A DNA stretch of 64,000 nucleotides from CAVOJY01 sp963696405. GTDB taxonomy: Bacteria > Chloroflexota > Limnocylindria > Limnocylindrales > CSP1-4. The notes below the pieces were generated by a model that worked only from the letters and a program-made list of their open reading frames with translations, did no database searches and was not told the DNA's origin. This document shows, piece by piece, positions 55,519 through 63,931 of this stretch. Location: positions 1 to 64,000 of the forward strand of contig CAVOJY010000008.1 in the NCBI GenBank assembly GCA_963696405.1. The letters run 5' to 3'. A program made the position numbers and the translations under genes. Numbering within the stretch: position 1 is the stretch's first letter; each line of letters begins with the position of its first letter.

Positions 55519-56454
55519 TCACCCGGCCAGCGGCGCGGTCACGCCCGTGAGGACGACCTTCCGGCCCGCGCGCAGGCCGAGCCGCGCAGCCACGTTTCCC
55601 TGGTTGTCCGCGAGGCACAACCGCCCGTACGAGTCCTCGTAGATGAGCAGGCGCCCGGCGGGCACGCCGCCGAACGTCTTGGACCAGACCGCGAGGTTGC
55701 GTGCCGATGCTGTCCCCGTTGCCCCTGCCGTCGCGACCGTCGTCGGCATCGCGATGGCGACCGTGGTTCCCGGCTCGAGGGGCCCGAGCGCCGCCTCGAG
55801 GTCTGCCTCCTCGCCCGCCAGCTTCACGTTGCCGAACGTGTCGACGTAGACGACCTCGGTCTCCAGCGTGCCGGGCAGGACGACCGGCGCGGGCAGCTCG
55901 AGCGGGACAAGCAAGCCCGGGTCCAGCGGCCGGCCGAAGTCGGTCAGCGGCACGCCGAGCGCGAGATGGGCCGCTGCGGGCGCGAAGACATCGCGCCCGT
56001 GGAAGGAGGCGGACACGGCCGTGAGCCGGTAGTCCGGGTTTTCGAGGACGTGGACCCGGCGGATGCCGCCGAGACGTTCCGCTGCCGGGCGCAGGAGGCC
56101 GTTGTCGGGGCCGACGAGGATGTCGCCACGCGCAACCTCGACCCCGATCGGGAGCCGGTCCGTCCCCACCCCCGGGTCGATCACCGCCAGGTGCACCCCG
56201 ACCGGGAGGTAGGGCAGGGCGCACCAGAGAAGCAGCGCGCCGTCGAGGATCGCGTACTTCTCGACGTCGTGACTGATGTCCAGGAGGGTGACCTCCGGTG
56301 CGATCTGCAGGATCACGCCACGGCAGATCGCGGCCGATGGGTCGCGCGCGCCGAAATCCGTGGTCAGGCTCACGGTCGGTGCGCTCGACCGCGGCCTCGC
56401 CGGTTCGCGCTCCGCGGCCGGCGTCGTGACAGGACGGGTGAAGATCGCCGGCAT
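55519..56454 (-). CDS. SAM hydroxide adenosyltransferase (DUF62 family)
   Basis: 311 aa. VSLTTDFGARDPSAAICRGV, VTLLDISHDVEKYAILDGA, HLAVIDPGVGTDRLPI, GPDNGLL, FHGRDVFAPAAAHLALGVPL and VYVDTFGNVKLA are all family hallmarks; the Asp-Arg-His set for water-dependent SAM cleavage is present. It converts SAM and water to adenosine and methionine. ATG 56454 lies behind TAGCAT and is separated by only 27 bases from the divergent gene. Confidence 0.9.
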   Translation of the reverse strand: MPAIFTRPVTTPAAEREPARPRSSAPTVSLTTDFGARDPSAAICRGVILQIAPEVTLLDISHDVEKYAILDGALLLWCALPYLPVGVHLAVIDPGVGTDRLPIGVEVARGDILVGPDNGLLRPAAERLGGIRRVHVLENPDYRLTAVSASFHGRDVFAPAAAHLALGVPLTDFGRPLDPGLLVPLELPAPVVLPGTLETEVVYVDTFGNVKLAGEEADLEAALGPLEPGTTVAIAMPTTVATAGATGTASARNLAVWSKTFGGVPAGRLLIYEDSYGRLCLADNQGNVAARLGLRAGRKVVLTGVTAPLAG

Positions 56455-56460
56455 GGCCAG

Positions 56461-56474
56461 ATGCTACGTAGACT
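56461..56474. promoter_or_regulatory. Bidirectional leaderless promoter
   Basis: Minus strand: TAGCAT (56466-56461), six bases before ATG 56454. Plus strand: TAGACT (56469-56474), seven bases before ATG 56482. The two hexamers are separated by two bases around the palindrome CTACGTAG (56464-56471). The entire intergenic gap is 27 bases, leaving no room for ribosome sites or -35 boxes outside coding sequence. Confidence 0.65.
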
Positions 56475-56481
56475 CCGCGGT

Positions 56482-57744
56482 ATGCGCCTGCGCGTTCGGC
56501 TCCTGTGGCTCCGGGTCGCCGCCGTCACGATCGCGGTGCTGTGGGCCGCGACGACCGCGGCGCTCGTCGTCGCCTACCGGCCCGGCGGCCCGATCGACCC
56601 GGCGGTCGCGGTAGGCCCCCTCATCGCCACGATCGCGTCCATCGCTGCCGTGGCCTGGCCGCCCGTTGCGCGCGATCGATCGGCGGCCAGCGCGCTCGCC
56701 TGGGTCGGCATCCTCACGATCCTCGTGCTGGCGCCGTCCCTCGCGAACCTGCTCGGGACGCTGCCGGCGCCCGGCACCCGCGGCGATGGCTTCAGTCCGT
56801 TTCTTCCCTCGCCGGAGGCCGCCTACGGCTGGTTCATCGCGCTCGGCGGGACGGGGGTCTTCTGCGGGATCGGCATCGCCCGCCACTTCCTTGCAGCGCC
56901 GGGGCAGCGCGGTCCGCGCCTCGCACTCGGCGCGGTCATTGCCGTGGCCCTCATCGCGGCCGCGGGGGTCTCGGGCGTTGCGGCGATCGCGAACGAGCTC
57001 GCAATCCAGGGCTCTCCCCGGTCATCCGAGTGGGGACCGACGGACCCCTCAGCGATTCCCCCGCTCTGCACGTCGCCCGCGCGGGCAGGCGAAACCGCCC
57101 GCGTTTCGGTCGATGCGGCGCTCCTCGTTGACGACCGTGTTGTCCGACAGGCCGAGCTCGACGGGCTGCGCAGCGGACGGGACGCGGCATGGGAGGGGAT
57201 CACCGGCGCCTGGCTCCGGCCGGGCGATTCTCGTGCGCCGGGAAGCCCGGCCGCGCCCGCCGATCGCTCGTCATGGATCGTCGTGGGCGACCGAGCATGG
57301 ACGCGCGGCGCAGCCGGCGAGGCGTGGGCGGCGGTAGATCGTGGAACGATCGAACCGGCGCTCGACACGGCGCTCGTCGAGGGGATCCTCACCGAGCGCG
57401 GCCGCCTGGCCGCGGAGGACCTCGGGATCGAGCTGGTCGGATCCGCGCCCGCCCGCCACTGCCGGCTCCTCGTGGACGGGCCGACGGCACTGCGAACGTT
57501 CCCGCCGTTGGCGTGGCTCGCCGGGCCACAGGCGCAGGATGCCCTGGTCGGGAGCTGGCGCGGCGACCTCGATTGGTGGGTATTCACCGACGGGGAGCTC
57601 GGCCTTGCGCGCGTCCGTGTCGGTGGCCCTGTGCTGGCCGGCTGGCCAGTGAGCGGCGTGCAGGCGGTGCTGCAGGCGACGCTGAGCGCCACGGATCGAG
57701 CCGCTCCCCAGGAGATCCGCCCGCCCGAGGGGGTGCCCGGATGA
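56482..57744 (+). CDS. Membrane protein of unknown function
   Basis: 420 aa. Four hydrophobic helices in the first 175 residues (RLLWLRVAAVTIAVLWAATT; VGPLIATIASIAAVAWPPVA; VGILTILVLAPSLANLLGTL; and two around GGTGVFCGIGIARHF and LALGAVIAVALIAAAGVSGV). A soluble domain of about 220 residues follows, with GDLDWWVFTDGELGLARVRV near its end, probably outside the membrane. No family recognised. Its end overlaps the WYL regulator start by 4 bases, so they are coupled. Confidence 0.75.
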   Translation: MRLRVRLLWLRVAAVTIAVLWAATTAALVVAYRPGGPIDPAVAVGPLIATIASIAAVAWPPVARDRSAASALAWVGILTILVLAPSLANLLGTLPAPGTRGDGFSPFLPSPEAAYGWFIALGGTGVFCGIGIARHFLAAPGQRGPRLALGAVIAVALIAAAGVSGVAAIANELAIQGSPRSSEWGPTDPSAIPPLCTSPARAGETARVSVDAALLVDDRVVRQAELDGLRSGRDAAWEGITGAWLRPGDSRAPGSPAAPADRSSWIVVGDRAWTRGAAGEAWAAVDRGTIEPALDTALVEGILTERGRLAAEDLGIELVGSAPARHCRLLVDGPTALRTFPPLAWLAGPQAQDALVGSWRGDLDWWVFTDGELGLARVRVGGPVLAGWPVSGVQAVLQATLSATDRAAPQEIRPPEGVPG

Positions 57745-58742
57745 GCCGGCTCAGCCCCGAGGACCGAGCGGGGACGAAGTGGGACCGCGCAGCCCGCTAC
57801 CTGAAGACCGCGATGATTCTCCATGCCCATCCAGAAGGCATCGGCGCTGCCCAGATCGCCGAGCAGGTCGGCGTCTCGAAGCGGACGACCTACCGCGACC
57901 TGGCGGGCATGGAGCGCGACGCTGGCCTGCCGATCTGGCAGGAGGGGTCCCGCTGGGGCCTCGACTCGGGTGCGTTTCTCCCACCGCTCAACCTGACGCT
58001 CCACGAGGCGATGACGCTCTTCCTCGCTGCCCGTGTCCTGGCCAAGACAAGCGACGAGCACGACCCGGAGCTGGTCGGGGCGTTCGTGAAGCTGGCGAGC
58101 GTGCTCCCGCCGGTCCTCGCCCAGCACGTCCAGGCGACCGTCGATGTCGTGGCCGCGACCCCTCCGAACCCCGCCTTCACCCGTGTGCTCAGGGCTCTCA
58201 CCGAGGCGTGGGCCTGGCGGCGGGTGGTGGAGATCGAATACGATTTGGGCGTCTACGACCCCGGCCGCGCGCGCCGACGGACTCGCGTCCGCCCGGAGGC
58301 GATCGAGCCGTCGGCTCTCACCCACGCGCTCTACCTGATGGGGTGGGACGAGGAGCGCGGCGCCCGGCGGACGTTCAAGGTGGAGCGCATCCGTTCCGCG
58401 ACGGTCACGCCCGAGACGTTCGAGCCGGCCGGCGGCCCGACTGCCGCGGCCGACCTGCGGCGCGCCTGGGACGTCATCGCGGACCAGCCGCTCGTGAACG
58501 TCGCCCTCCGGTTCTCACCGGAGATCGCGCGGCGCGTGGCGGAGACGACCTGGCATCCGAGTCAGCGCGCCGAGCCGCAGCCGGACGGCTCGCTCCTGTG
58601 GCGGTGCCGCGTCCCGGGCCTCCACGAGATCCAGGTGTGGATCCTGGGCTGGGGCGCGGACGTCGAGGTTCTCGAGCCGCCGGCGCTGCGCGAGGGCGTG
58701 GCCGACGCCGTGCGGCGCGCCGCGAGACTGTACCGACCCTGA
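57741..58742 (+). CDS. WYL-domain transcriptional regulator
   Basis: 333 aa. N-terminal winged helix (RYLKTAMILHAHPEGIGAAQ, IAEQVGVSKRTTYRDLAGM) matches the DeoR/HTH_11 type, followed by a WYL domain (RVRPEAIEPSALTHALYLMG, ARRTFKVERIRSATVTPETF) and a C-terminal WCX extension ending with IQVWILGWGADVEVLEPPAL. The WYL tripeptide is not literal; ALYLMGWD holds its place. Such proteins sense nucleotides or nucleic acid and often control DNA damage or defence genes. ATG 57741 overlaps the membrane protein gene, its only visible partner. Confidence 0.9.
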   Translation: MSRLSPEDRAGTKWDRAARYLKTAMILHAHPEGIGAAQIAEQVGVSKRTTYRDLAGMERDAGLPIWQEGSRWGLDSGAFLPPLNLTLHEAMTLFLAARVLAKTSDEHDPELVGAFVKLASVLPPVLAQHVQATVDVVAATPPNPAFTRVLRALTEAWAWRRVVEIEYDLGVYDPGRARRRTRVRPEAIEPSALTHALYLMGWDEERGARRTFKVERIRSATVTPETFEPAGGPTAAADLRRAWDVIADQPLVNVALRFSPEIARRVAETTWHPSQRAEPQPDGSLLWRCRVPGLHEIQVWILGWGADVEVLEPPALREGVADAVRRAARLYRP

Positions 58743-58854
58743 TCGTCGCCCGAGGCGCCGCGCGGCGGGGCCGGTCACGCTTCACGGGCCGAGGTGCGGG
58801 GGCGGCCGCGATGCGGGGGCGGCCGCGGCGGGCCGCGGTCCGGGGCCGAGTCGG

Positions 58855-59616
58855 TCATCCTCGAGCGGGCCGGCGCCAGGCCCGGAGCGCCGTCGTGCCG
58901 ACGTCACACCACACCAGTCCAGGCTCGGGTGGCGGCTCGACCCCGCGCACGAGCGCGTCCACCCAGGCGCGGGACGATCCGGGGAATCGTGCGGCGAACA
59001 CCTCCGGGTACCGGCGGACAAGTGCCCGGTTGCGACGCGTCGCCCTCACCACCCAGCAGGACCGAACGGCATACGGTTGCCCATCGCCGCCCAGGGTGGC
59101 GGCGAGGCGATCCGCTTCGGCAACCTTGCGCGACGTGGCACGCGCGCTTGCGCCGATATCATCAATGAGGTTCCACGCCTCCACCAGCAGCAGTTGCCGG
59201 CGGACGTCGTCGCGGATCCCCACGTCCGCCGACCGCCACGGATCCGACGCGCGGGTCGGCAGCTCGAAGGCGGAGCGGCGTCCGGCTTCCCGTGCGAGCC
59301 GAAGGACGAGCTCCTGGACGGCAAGGTGGCCCGCGTCGGCAGGTCCCTCCGCCGGGTCGCGCGCCATCGTGATCCAGATGGAGCGCCCGAGGGCGCCGGC
59401 GAGCGCCACCCAGGCCCGCAGCGGTGCGCTACCGCCCTCGCCGCGCTCGATCTCGCTGATGCGGGCCTGCCGGAGCGCCACACGCGCCGCGAGCGCGGCC
59501 TGGGTCAGGCCCCGTCGATGCCGGCTGGCGCGCACCTCCCGGCCAAGCCGACGGGCATGCTCCCGCGTGTCCAGATCGGCCTCCACGAGGGCGCGGGTTC
59601 GTTTGGATCTCGGCAT
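58855..59616 (-). CDS. XRE-family helix-turn-helix protein
   Basis: 253 aa. LGREVRASRHRRGLTQAALA, ARVALRQARISEIERGEGGS is a clear XRE HTH at residues 24-70. The C-terminal 150 residues (SCWVVRATRRNRALVRRYPE, FPGSSRAWVDALV, LVWCDVGTTALRAWR) recall AbiEi-type or actinobacterial domains of unknown function. No partner toxin or nucleotidyltransferase gene is adjacent. ATG 59616 assumed. Converges on the WYL gene. Confidence 0.75.
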   Translation of the reverse strand: MPRSKRTRALVEADLDTREHARRLGREVRASRHRRGLTQAALAARVALRQARISEIERGEGGSAPLRAWVALAGALGRSIWITMARDPAEGPADAGHLAVQELVLRLAREAGRRSAFELPTRASDPWRSADVGIRDDVRRQLLLVEAWNLIDDIGASARATSRKVAEADRLAATLGGDGQPYAVRSCWVVRATRRNRALVRRYPEVFAARFPGSSRAWVDALVRGVEPPPEPGLVWCDVGTTALRAWRRPARG

Positions 59617-60017
59617 ATCGCTGGCATCATGATTCCGGCCGCTTACGGCGCGCTTAGCGGCTGCCCCGCCGCGGCTCTCCCCTGCCGCCCCCGCGCACCC
59701 TGCCCGGGGCGAGCCGGATCAAGCTCGCTGAGGCTGCAAAGGGCGCCGCGCGGGCCGCCGCCGCTCGCCGCCCGCGCCGAACCCGCAGGCCCGAAGCCTT
59801 CGACGATCCGAAGCCGACCGAATAGCGATGCCAGCAGTGCGGGCGGACCGAACGGCGAGGTGCGGCCTCGCGGGCGGGACCGCACGAGCGGGCGGCCCCG
59901 GCTGGGGCGGGCCAACCGGGCGGCGACGGGCGGGCATGCGGTTTCGCGGGCGGGGTGGCGGGCGGGGCCAGGGACCCCGGCGGCGGCGTCGCCTCGTCGG
60001 CGGGGCCGCAAGAACCG
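59617..60017. other. Intergenic region, no gene recognised
   Basis: About 400 bases of extremely GC-rich DNA with GCGGGCGG-type runs near 59835-59960. It lies between the start of the XRE gene and the end of pntB. No motif-bearing frame. Confidence 0.5.
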
Positions 60018-61445
60018 CTAGAGAGCCTTGACCGCCACCATCAGCTGCTCGAGCGCGGCCTTCGCGTCCCCGAAGAGCATGCCGCACTTCGGGTTCGTGT
60101 AGAGCTCGTTGTCGATCCCCGCGTACCCCGGCCGCATCGACCGCTTGATCACGATGATGTTCGCCGCATGGTCGACGTTGAGGATCGGCATCCCGTAGAT
60201 CGGACTCGAGGGGTCGCTCCGCGCCGCAGGGTTCGTGACGTCGTTCGCGCCGACCACGAGCGCGACGTCGCAGCGGTCGAACTCCGGGTTGATGTCCTCC
60301 ATCTCGTACAGCTGCGGATACGGGACGTTCGCCTCGGCGAGGAGCACGTTCATGTGCCCCGGCATTCGGCCGGCCACAGGGTGAATGGCGTACTTGACGT
60401 CGACGCCCTTCGCCTCGAGGAGATCGGCGAGCTCCCGGCAGGCGTGCTGCGCCTGGGCGACGGCAAGCCCGTAGCCCGGGACGATGATCACGTGCTGGGC
60501 GTAGGCCATCATGATGGCCGCGTCGTCGGCCGAGACCTCGCGGATGTTGAACGAGCCGCCGACCGCGCCGACCGCGGCCCCGGCCCCAGCTTCGCCGGTG
60601 CCGAACCCGCCCACCATGATGTTCATGATCGAGCGGTTCATGGCGTCCGCCATCAGCTTCGTGAGGATCGCGCCGGACGCGCCCACCAGGGCACCCGCGA
60701 TGATGAGCATCGGGTTGTTGATGACGAAGCCCGCCATCGCGACCGCGGTGCCGGTGAACGAGTTCAGCAGCGAGATCACCACCGGCATGTCCGCCCCGCC
60801 GATCGGCATGACGAGGGTGATCCCGAAGATGAGGGCGACGGCGATGATGGCGAAGAGGACCGGCACGCTGACGTTGCCGGCGAACAGGAAGGCCGCGCCG
60901 CCCAGCGCGACGACCACGAGAGCCACGTTGATCAGCCGCCCGAGAGGCAGGACGACCGGCCTGCTGGTCACGATGCCCTGGAGCTTGCCGGACGCGATGA
61001 GCGAACCGCTGAACGTGACCGAGCCGATGATCACGTCCAGCACGGTGAACACCGTGGTGTCGAGCGGGACGCTCCCGCCCAAGCCGGACAGCCTGATGTA
61101 GTCGTCGATGGCGATGAGCGCCGCCGCGCCGCCGCCGACCGCGTTGAAGAGCGAGACGAGCTGCGGCATGGCCGTCATCTTCACCGTGCGGGCGGTGTAG
61201 AGCCCCAGGCCGCCGCCGACCAGGACGCCGACGATGATGATCCCCCAGCCGAGCGGAGCGACGGAGGAGCGGAACGCGAGGAGGATCACCGTCGCCAGGA
61301 CGGCGATGGTCATGCCCACGGCCGAGATCTGGTTGCCGCGGCGCGCCGTGGCCGGCGAGTTCATGAAGTGGAGGCCGATGACGAAGCACGCGGCCCCCAG
61401 GACGTACGAGAGACGGATGCTGGTTTCGAGCCAGTCGAGGGTCAT
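60018..61445 (-). CDS. pntB: NAD(P) transhydrogenase subunit beta
   Basis: 475 aa, uninterrupted. Nine or so membrane helices (SYVLGAACFVIGLHFMNSPA onward), then the soluble NADP-binding domain dIII: VIIVPGYGLAVAQAQHACRE, IHPVAGRMPGHMNVLLAEA, VGANDVTNPAARSDPSSPIY and GMPILNVDHAANIIVIKRSM. Couples hydride transfer between NADH and NADP+ to proton flow at the membrane. Four bases after pntAB, last gene of the operon. Confidence 0.97.
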   Translation of the reverse strand: MTLDWLETSIRLSYVLGAACFVIGLHFMNSPATARRGNQISAVGMTIAVLATVILLAFRSSVAPLGWGIIIVGVLVGGGLGLYTARTVKMTAMPQLVSLFNAVGGGAAALIAIDDYIRLSGLGGSVPLDTTVFTVLDVIIGSVTFSGSLIASGKLQGIVTSRPVVLPLGRLINVALVVVALGGAAFLFAGNVSVPVLFAIIAVALIFGITLVMPIGGADMPVVISLLNSFTGTAVAMAGFVINNPMLIIAGALVGASGAILTKLMADAMNRSIMNIMVGGFGTGEAGAGAAVGAVGGSFNIREVSADDAAIMMAYAQHVIIVPGYGLAVAQAQHACRELADLLEAKGVDVKYAIHPVAGRMPGHMNVLLAEANVPYPQLYEMEDINPEFDRCDVALVVGANDVTNPAARSDPSSPIYGMPILNVDHAANIIVIKRSMRPGYAGIDNELYTNPKCGMLFGDAKAALEQLMVAVKAL

Positions 61446-61449
61446 CGCG

Positions 61450-61770
61450 TCACTTCCCCTCGCCGTCGGCGGTCGGTTTGGGCGCGGCCGGCCGTTTCTT
61501 GAACATCTCGAGCATCCGGTCGGTGACCAGGTAGCCGCCCACGACGTTCATGGCCGCAAACGCGACGGCGACCAGGCTCAGCACCTGGCTGAACGGGTCG
61601 TCCGCGGTGGCCGCGATCAGCATGGAGCCCACGAGAACGATGCCGTGGATCGAGTTGGTGCCCGACATCAGCGGCGTATGGAGCGTCGCGGGGACCTTGG
61701 AGATGACCTCGAAGCCGACGAGAATGGCGAGGACGAAGATCGTGAGCGAGGTCAGAAGCGTCTCGGTCAT
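61450..61770 (-). CDS. pntAB: NAD(P) transhydrogenase subunit alpha, membrane part
   Basis: 106 aa. Three or four helices: LLTSLTIFVLAILVGFEVIS, HGIVLVGSMLIAATADDPF and QVLSLVAVAFAAMNVVGGYL, ending VTDRMLEMFKKRP as in the PntAB/PNT-1 small subunit. Its start overlaps the pntAA stop by 4 bases. In many Gram-negative bacteria it is fused to pntAA; the split form here is common in Actinobacteria and Chloroflexota. Confidence 0.93.
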   Translation of the reverse strand: MTETLLTSLTIFVLAILVGFEVISKVPATLHTPLMSGTNSIHGIVLVGSMLIAATADDPFSQVLSLVAVAFAAMNVVGGYLVTDRMLEMFKKRPAAPKPTADGEGK

Positions 61771-62933
61771 GCGGAGGCTCCTCCGGAACTCGGTGCGGCG
61801 GGAGTCAGCAAAGCCTTCGTCGCCTCCTGGACAACCTGGCCCTCGTGGGTGATGACGGTCTCACGGGCGACCTCGTCGGTGAAGTCGAGCGCGAACGCGC
61901 CGTCCTTGACGAACGTGAGCGCGAGGGCGGCGATGTTGCGCGAGTAGAACAGGCTCGCGGCGCCGGCCATCGTTGCCGGAAGGTTGGTGGGGGCGATGAT
62001 CGTCACCCGGTTCGCGGTGACGATGTCCTCGCCCGGTTTCGACAGCTCGCAGTTCCCGCCGAGGTCGCTGGCGGCCATGTCGACGACGACCGACCCGGGC
62101 TTCATCGCCTCGACCGCGGCCGCGGTGACGAGCACCGGCGGCCGCCGCCCGGGCACCTGGGCGGTGGTGATCACGACGTCCTGCTGGGCGATGTAGCCGT
62201 TGAGCTCGTCCTGCTGGGCCCCCCGCTCCTCGGCGGTGAGCTCTCGTGCGTAGCCGCCCGTCCCGGTCGCGTCGGCCACCGACTTGAGCACGATGAAGGA
62301 CGCGCCGAGCGACTCGGCCTGCTCCTTCGTCTCGGACCGCACGTCGTACGCCTTCACGATCGCCCCGAGCCTCCGGGCCGTTGCGATCGCCTGGAGCCCG
62401 GCCACCCCGACGCCGAGCACCAGGACGTTGGCGGGTTTCGCCGTCCCGGCGGCCGTCGTGAGGAGCGGGAAGTAGCGGTTGAAGGCGTCGGCCGCGACGA
62501 TGACCGCCTTGTAACCGGCGACGTTCGCCTGCGAGGAAAGCGCGTCCATCGTCTGAGCCCGGCTGAGCGTCCGGGGGATGGCGTCCAGGCTGATCGCCGT
62601 GACGCCGTTCGCGGCCAGCGTCGCGGCAAGCCCCGGGGCGAGCAACGGCTGGAGAAAGCCGATGACGACCTGCCCGCTGCGGAGCAGGGCGACCTCGTCG
62701 GGACTGGGCTTCTGCACCCGGAGGATCATGTCGGCCCGGGCGTAGAGATCGGCCCGCGATACCACCTTTGCCCCGGCGGCCTCGTACGCGGCGTCGGGAA
62801 GATGGGCGCCGTCCCCGGCCCCGGTTTCCACGAAGACCTCAAGTCCGGCCTTCTGCAGCTTGGCCAGTGTCTCGGGCACGGCAGCGACGCGCCGTTCGCC
62901 GGCCGCGGTCTCCTTTGCGACACCTACGTTCAT
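61767..62933 (-). CDS. pntAA: NAD(P) transhydrogenase subunit alpha, NAD-binding part
   Basis: 388 aa, uninterrupted. MNVGVAKETAAGERRVAAVP, FLQPLLAPGLAATLAANGVT, DALSSQANVAGYKAVIVAA, the Rossmann motif VLVLGVGVAGLQAIATARRL, YDVRSETKEQAESLGASFI, GSVVVDMAASDLGGNCELS. Binds NAD(H) in the cytoplasm. First gene of pntAA-pntAB-pntB. ATG 62933 has no ribosome site; an inverted repeat lies 19 bases upstream. Confidence 0.96.
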   Translation of the reverse strand: MNVGVAKETAAGERRVAAVPETLAKLQKAGLEVFVETGAGDGAHLPDAAYEAAGAKVVSRADLYARADMILRVQKPSPDEVALLRSGQVVIGFLQPLLAPGLAATLAANGVTAISLDAIPRTLSRAQTMDALSSQANVAGYKAVIVAADAFNRYFPLLTTAAGTAKPANVLVLGVGVAGLQAIATARRLGAIVKAYDVRSETKEQAESLGASFIVLKSVADATGTGGYARELTAEERGAQQDELNGYIAQQDVVITTAQVPGRRPPVLVTAAAVEAMKPGSVVVDMAASDLGGNCELSKPGEDIVTANRVTIIAPTNLPATMAGAASLFYSRNIAALALTFVKDGAFALDFTDEVARETVITHEGQVVQEATKALLTPAAPSSGGASA

Positions 62934-62951
62934 ACGGGAACCCCGTGCTGA

Positions 62952-62969
62952 CGTGGCAACCCTGCCACG
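62952..62969. promoter_or_regulatory. Hairpin or operator upstream of pntAA
   Basis: CGTGGCA-ACCC-TGCCACG is a perfect 7-base inverted repeat with a 4-base loop, 19 bases before the pntAA start on the minus strand. Confidence 0.4.
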
Positions 62970-63124
62970 GGGATTGGGCCTGTCCAGGCACCGAGCGCCC
63001 CTCGCGGACGCGGGCCGCCCCGGGGACGCTTGGAGCCTGACCGGCGTGATGGTAGCGAAACTGCCGCGGACGTGCGGACGCTGCCGCCCCAGGACGGCCG
63101 CGCATCGCCTGCGGGCCGCCTTCG

Positions 63125-63171
63125 GGTTATACTGTGTCCTGTCGGGATAACCCCGAGCGGGGAGTATAACC
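63125..63171 (+). promoter_or_regulatory. Toxin-antitoxin promoter with repeated GGTTAT/ATAACC sites
   Basis: GGTTAT (63125-63130) and ATAACC (63147-63152) form an inverted repeat, and a third TATAACC (63165-63171) touches ATG 63172. TATACT (63128-63133) overlaps the first site and is a likely -10. A GGGGAG (63159-63164) may serve as ribosome site. This matches autorepression by an AbrB-type antitoxin. Confidence 0.6.
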
Positions 63172-63540
63172 ATGGCAATCGGATCGGTGGGCCCGAAAGG
63201 GCAGGTGGTGATCCCGAAGGACATGCGCGACCGGCTGGGCATCAGGCCAGGATCGAAGGTCCGCATCGTGCTCGACGAGGACGGCGAGGTTGTCCAGATC
63301 CGCCCTGGCTGGGACGACCCGATCCGCGATGGGCCGGCAGTGATCCAGCGCCACTTCCGGCGCGACACGCCAGGCGACAGGTCCCTTTCGGAGACACTGC
63401 TGGACCTTCGGCGGGAGGACGACAGACTATGGGAAGCCCAGTTCGAGCGGTGGATGCGGACGCGATCGTCCTCGACGCGCAGGCCCTCGCGGCGTACGTC
63501 GGGAGCGAACCAGGCGCACGAGCGGTCGCCGCGCTCCTGA
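63172..63540 (+). CDS. AbrB/SpoVT-fold antitoxin (VapB-like)
   Basis: The first 45 residues are the AbrB swapped-hairpin domain (IGSVGPKGQVVIPKDMRDRL, GIRPGSKVRIVLDEDGEV), which binds DNA. A helical toxin-binding tail follows to about residue 85 (DLRREDDRLWEAQFERW). The open frame runs on to 122 aa and overlaps the PIN gene by 112 bases; the last 35 residues (RTRSSSTRRPSRRTSG) look non-native, so an indel may hide an earlier stop near 63430. Confidence 0.85.
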   Translation: MAIGSVGPKGQVVIPKDMRDRLGIRPGSKVRIVLDEDGEVVQIRPGWDDPIRDGPAVIQRHFRRDTPGDRSLSETLLDLRREDDRLWEAQFERWMRTRSSSTRRPSRRTSGANQAHERSPRS

Positions 63541-63890
63541 CGCGGGCGATCCGGGAGGAGGTGGTCCTCTCGATCACCACCGTCAACGCAGGCGAGGTGC
63601 TGCTGTCGGCCGAGCGCAAGGGTGGGGCGCAGGCCAGCCATGAGACGCTGGATCTCATCCAGGATCTCCCGATCGACATCGTGCCCGTTGATCTGGAGCT
63701 GGCGGCGCGAGCTGCCTGGTTCAAGGTCCGCGGCGGCGTTTCGTTCGCGGACTGCTTCGCGGCCGCACTCGCCCACCGGGATGGCGTTCCCGTCCTGACC
63801 GGCGACCGGGAGTTCGAGCGGGTCACGGACCGCGTTCAGGTGCTCTGGCTCGACGAGCTGGACGACCGCGCACCTGGAGACGCAGGCTGA
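63429..63890 (+). CDS. vapC: PIN-domain toxin (VapC-like ribonuclease)
   Basis: 153 aa. First acidic site IVLDAQALAAYVGSEPGA, then NAGEVLLSAERKG with conserved Glu, and VSFADCFAAALAHRDGVPVL then TGDREFE supplying the C-terminal Asp residues of the PIN active site. VapC-type toxins cleave tRNA or rRNA until blocked by the antitoxin. ATG 63429 gives an N-terminal extension of about 13 residues; a later GTG near 63450 would be closer to the usual PIN start. Confidence 0.85.
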   Translation: MGSPVRAVDADAIVLDAQALAAYVGSEPGARAVAALLTRAIREEVVLSITTVNAGEVLLSAERKGGAQASHETLDLIQDLPIDIVPVDLELAARAAWFKVRGGVSFADCFAAALAHRDGVPVLTGDREFERVTDRVQVLWLDELDDRAPGDAG

Positions 63891-63916
63891 ACCGCGTGAC
63901 CGGCGACCGGGAGCGC

Positions 63917-63922
63917 TAGATT
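63917..63922 (+). promoter_or_regulatory. Possible TANNNT hexamer (TAGATT)
   Basis: TAGATT lies nine bases before ATG 63932, slightly farther than in the other cases. Confidence 0.35.
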
Positions 63923-63931
63923 CGGCAGGCC

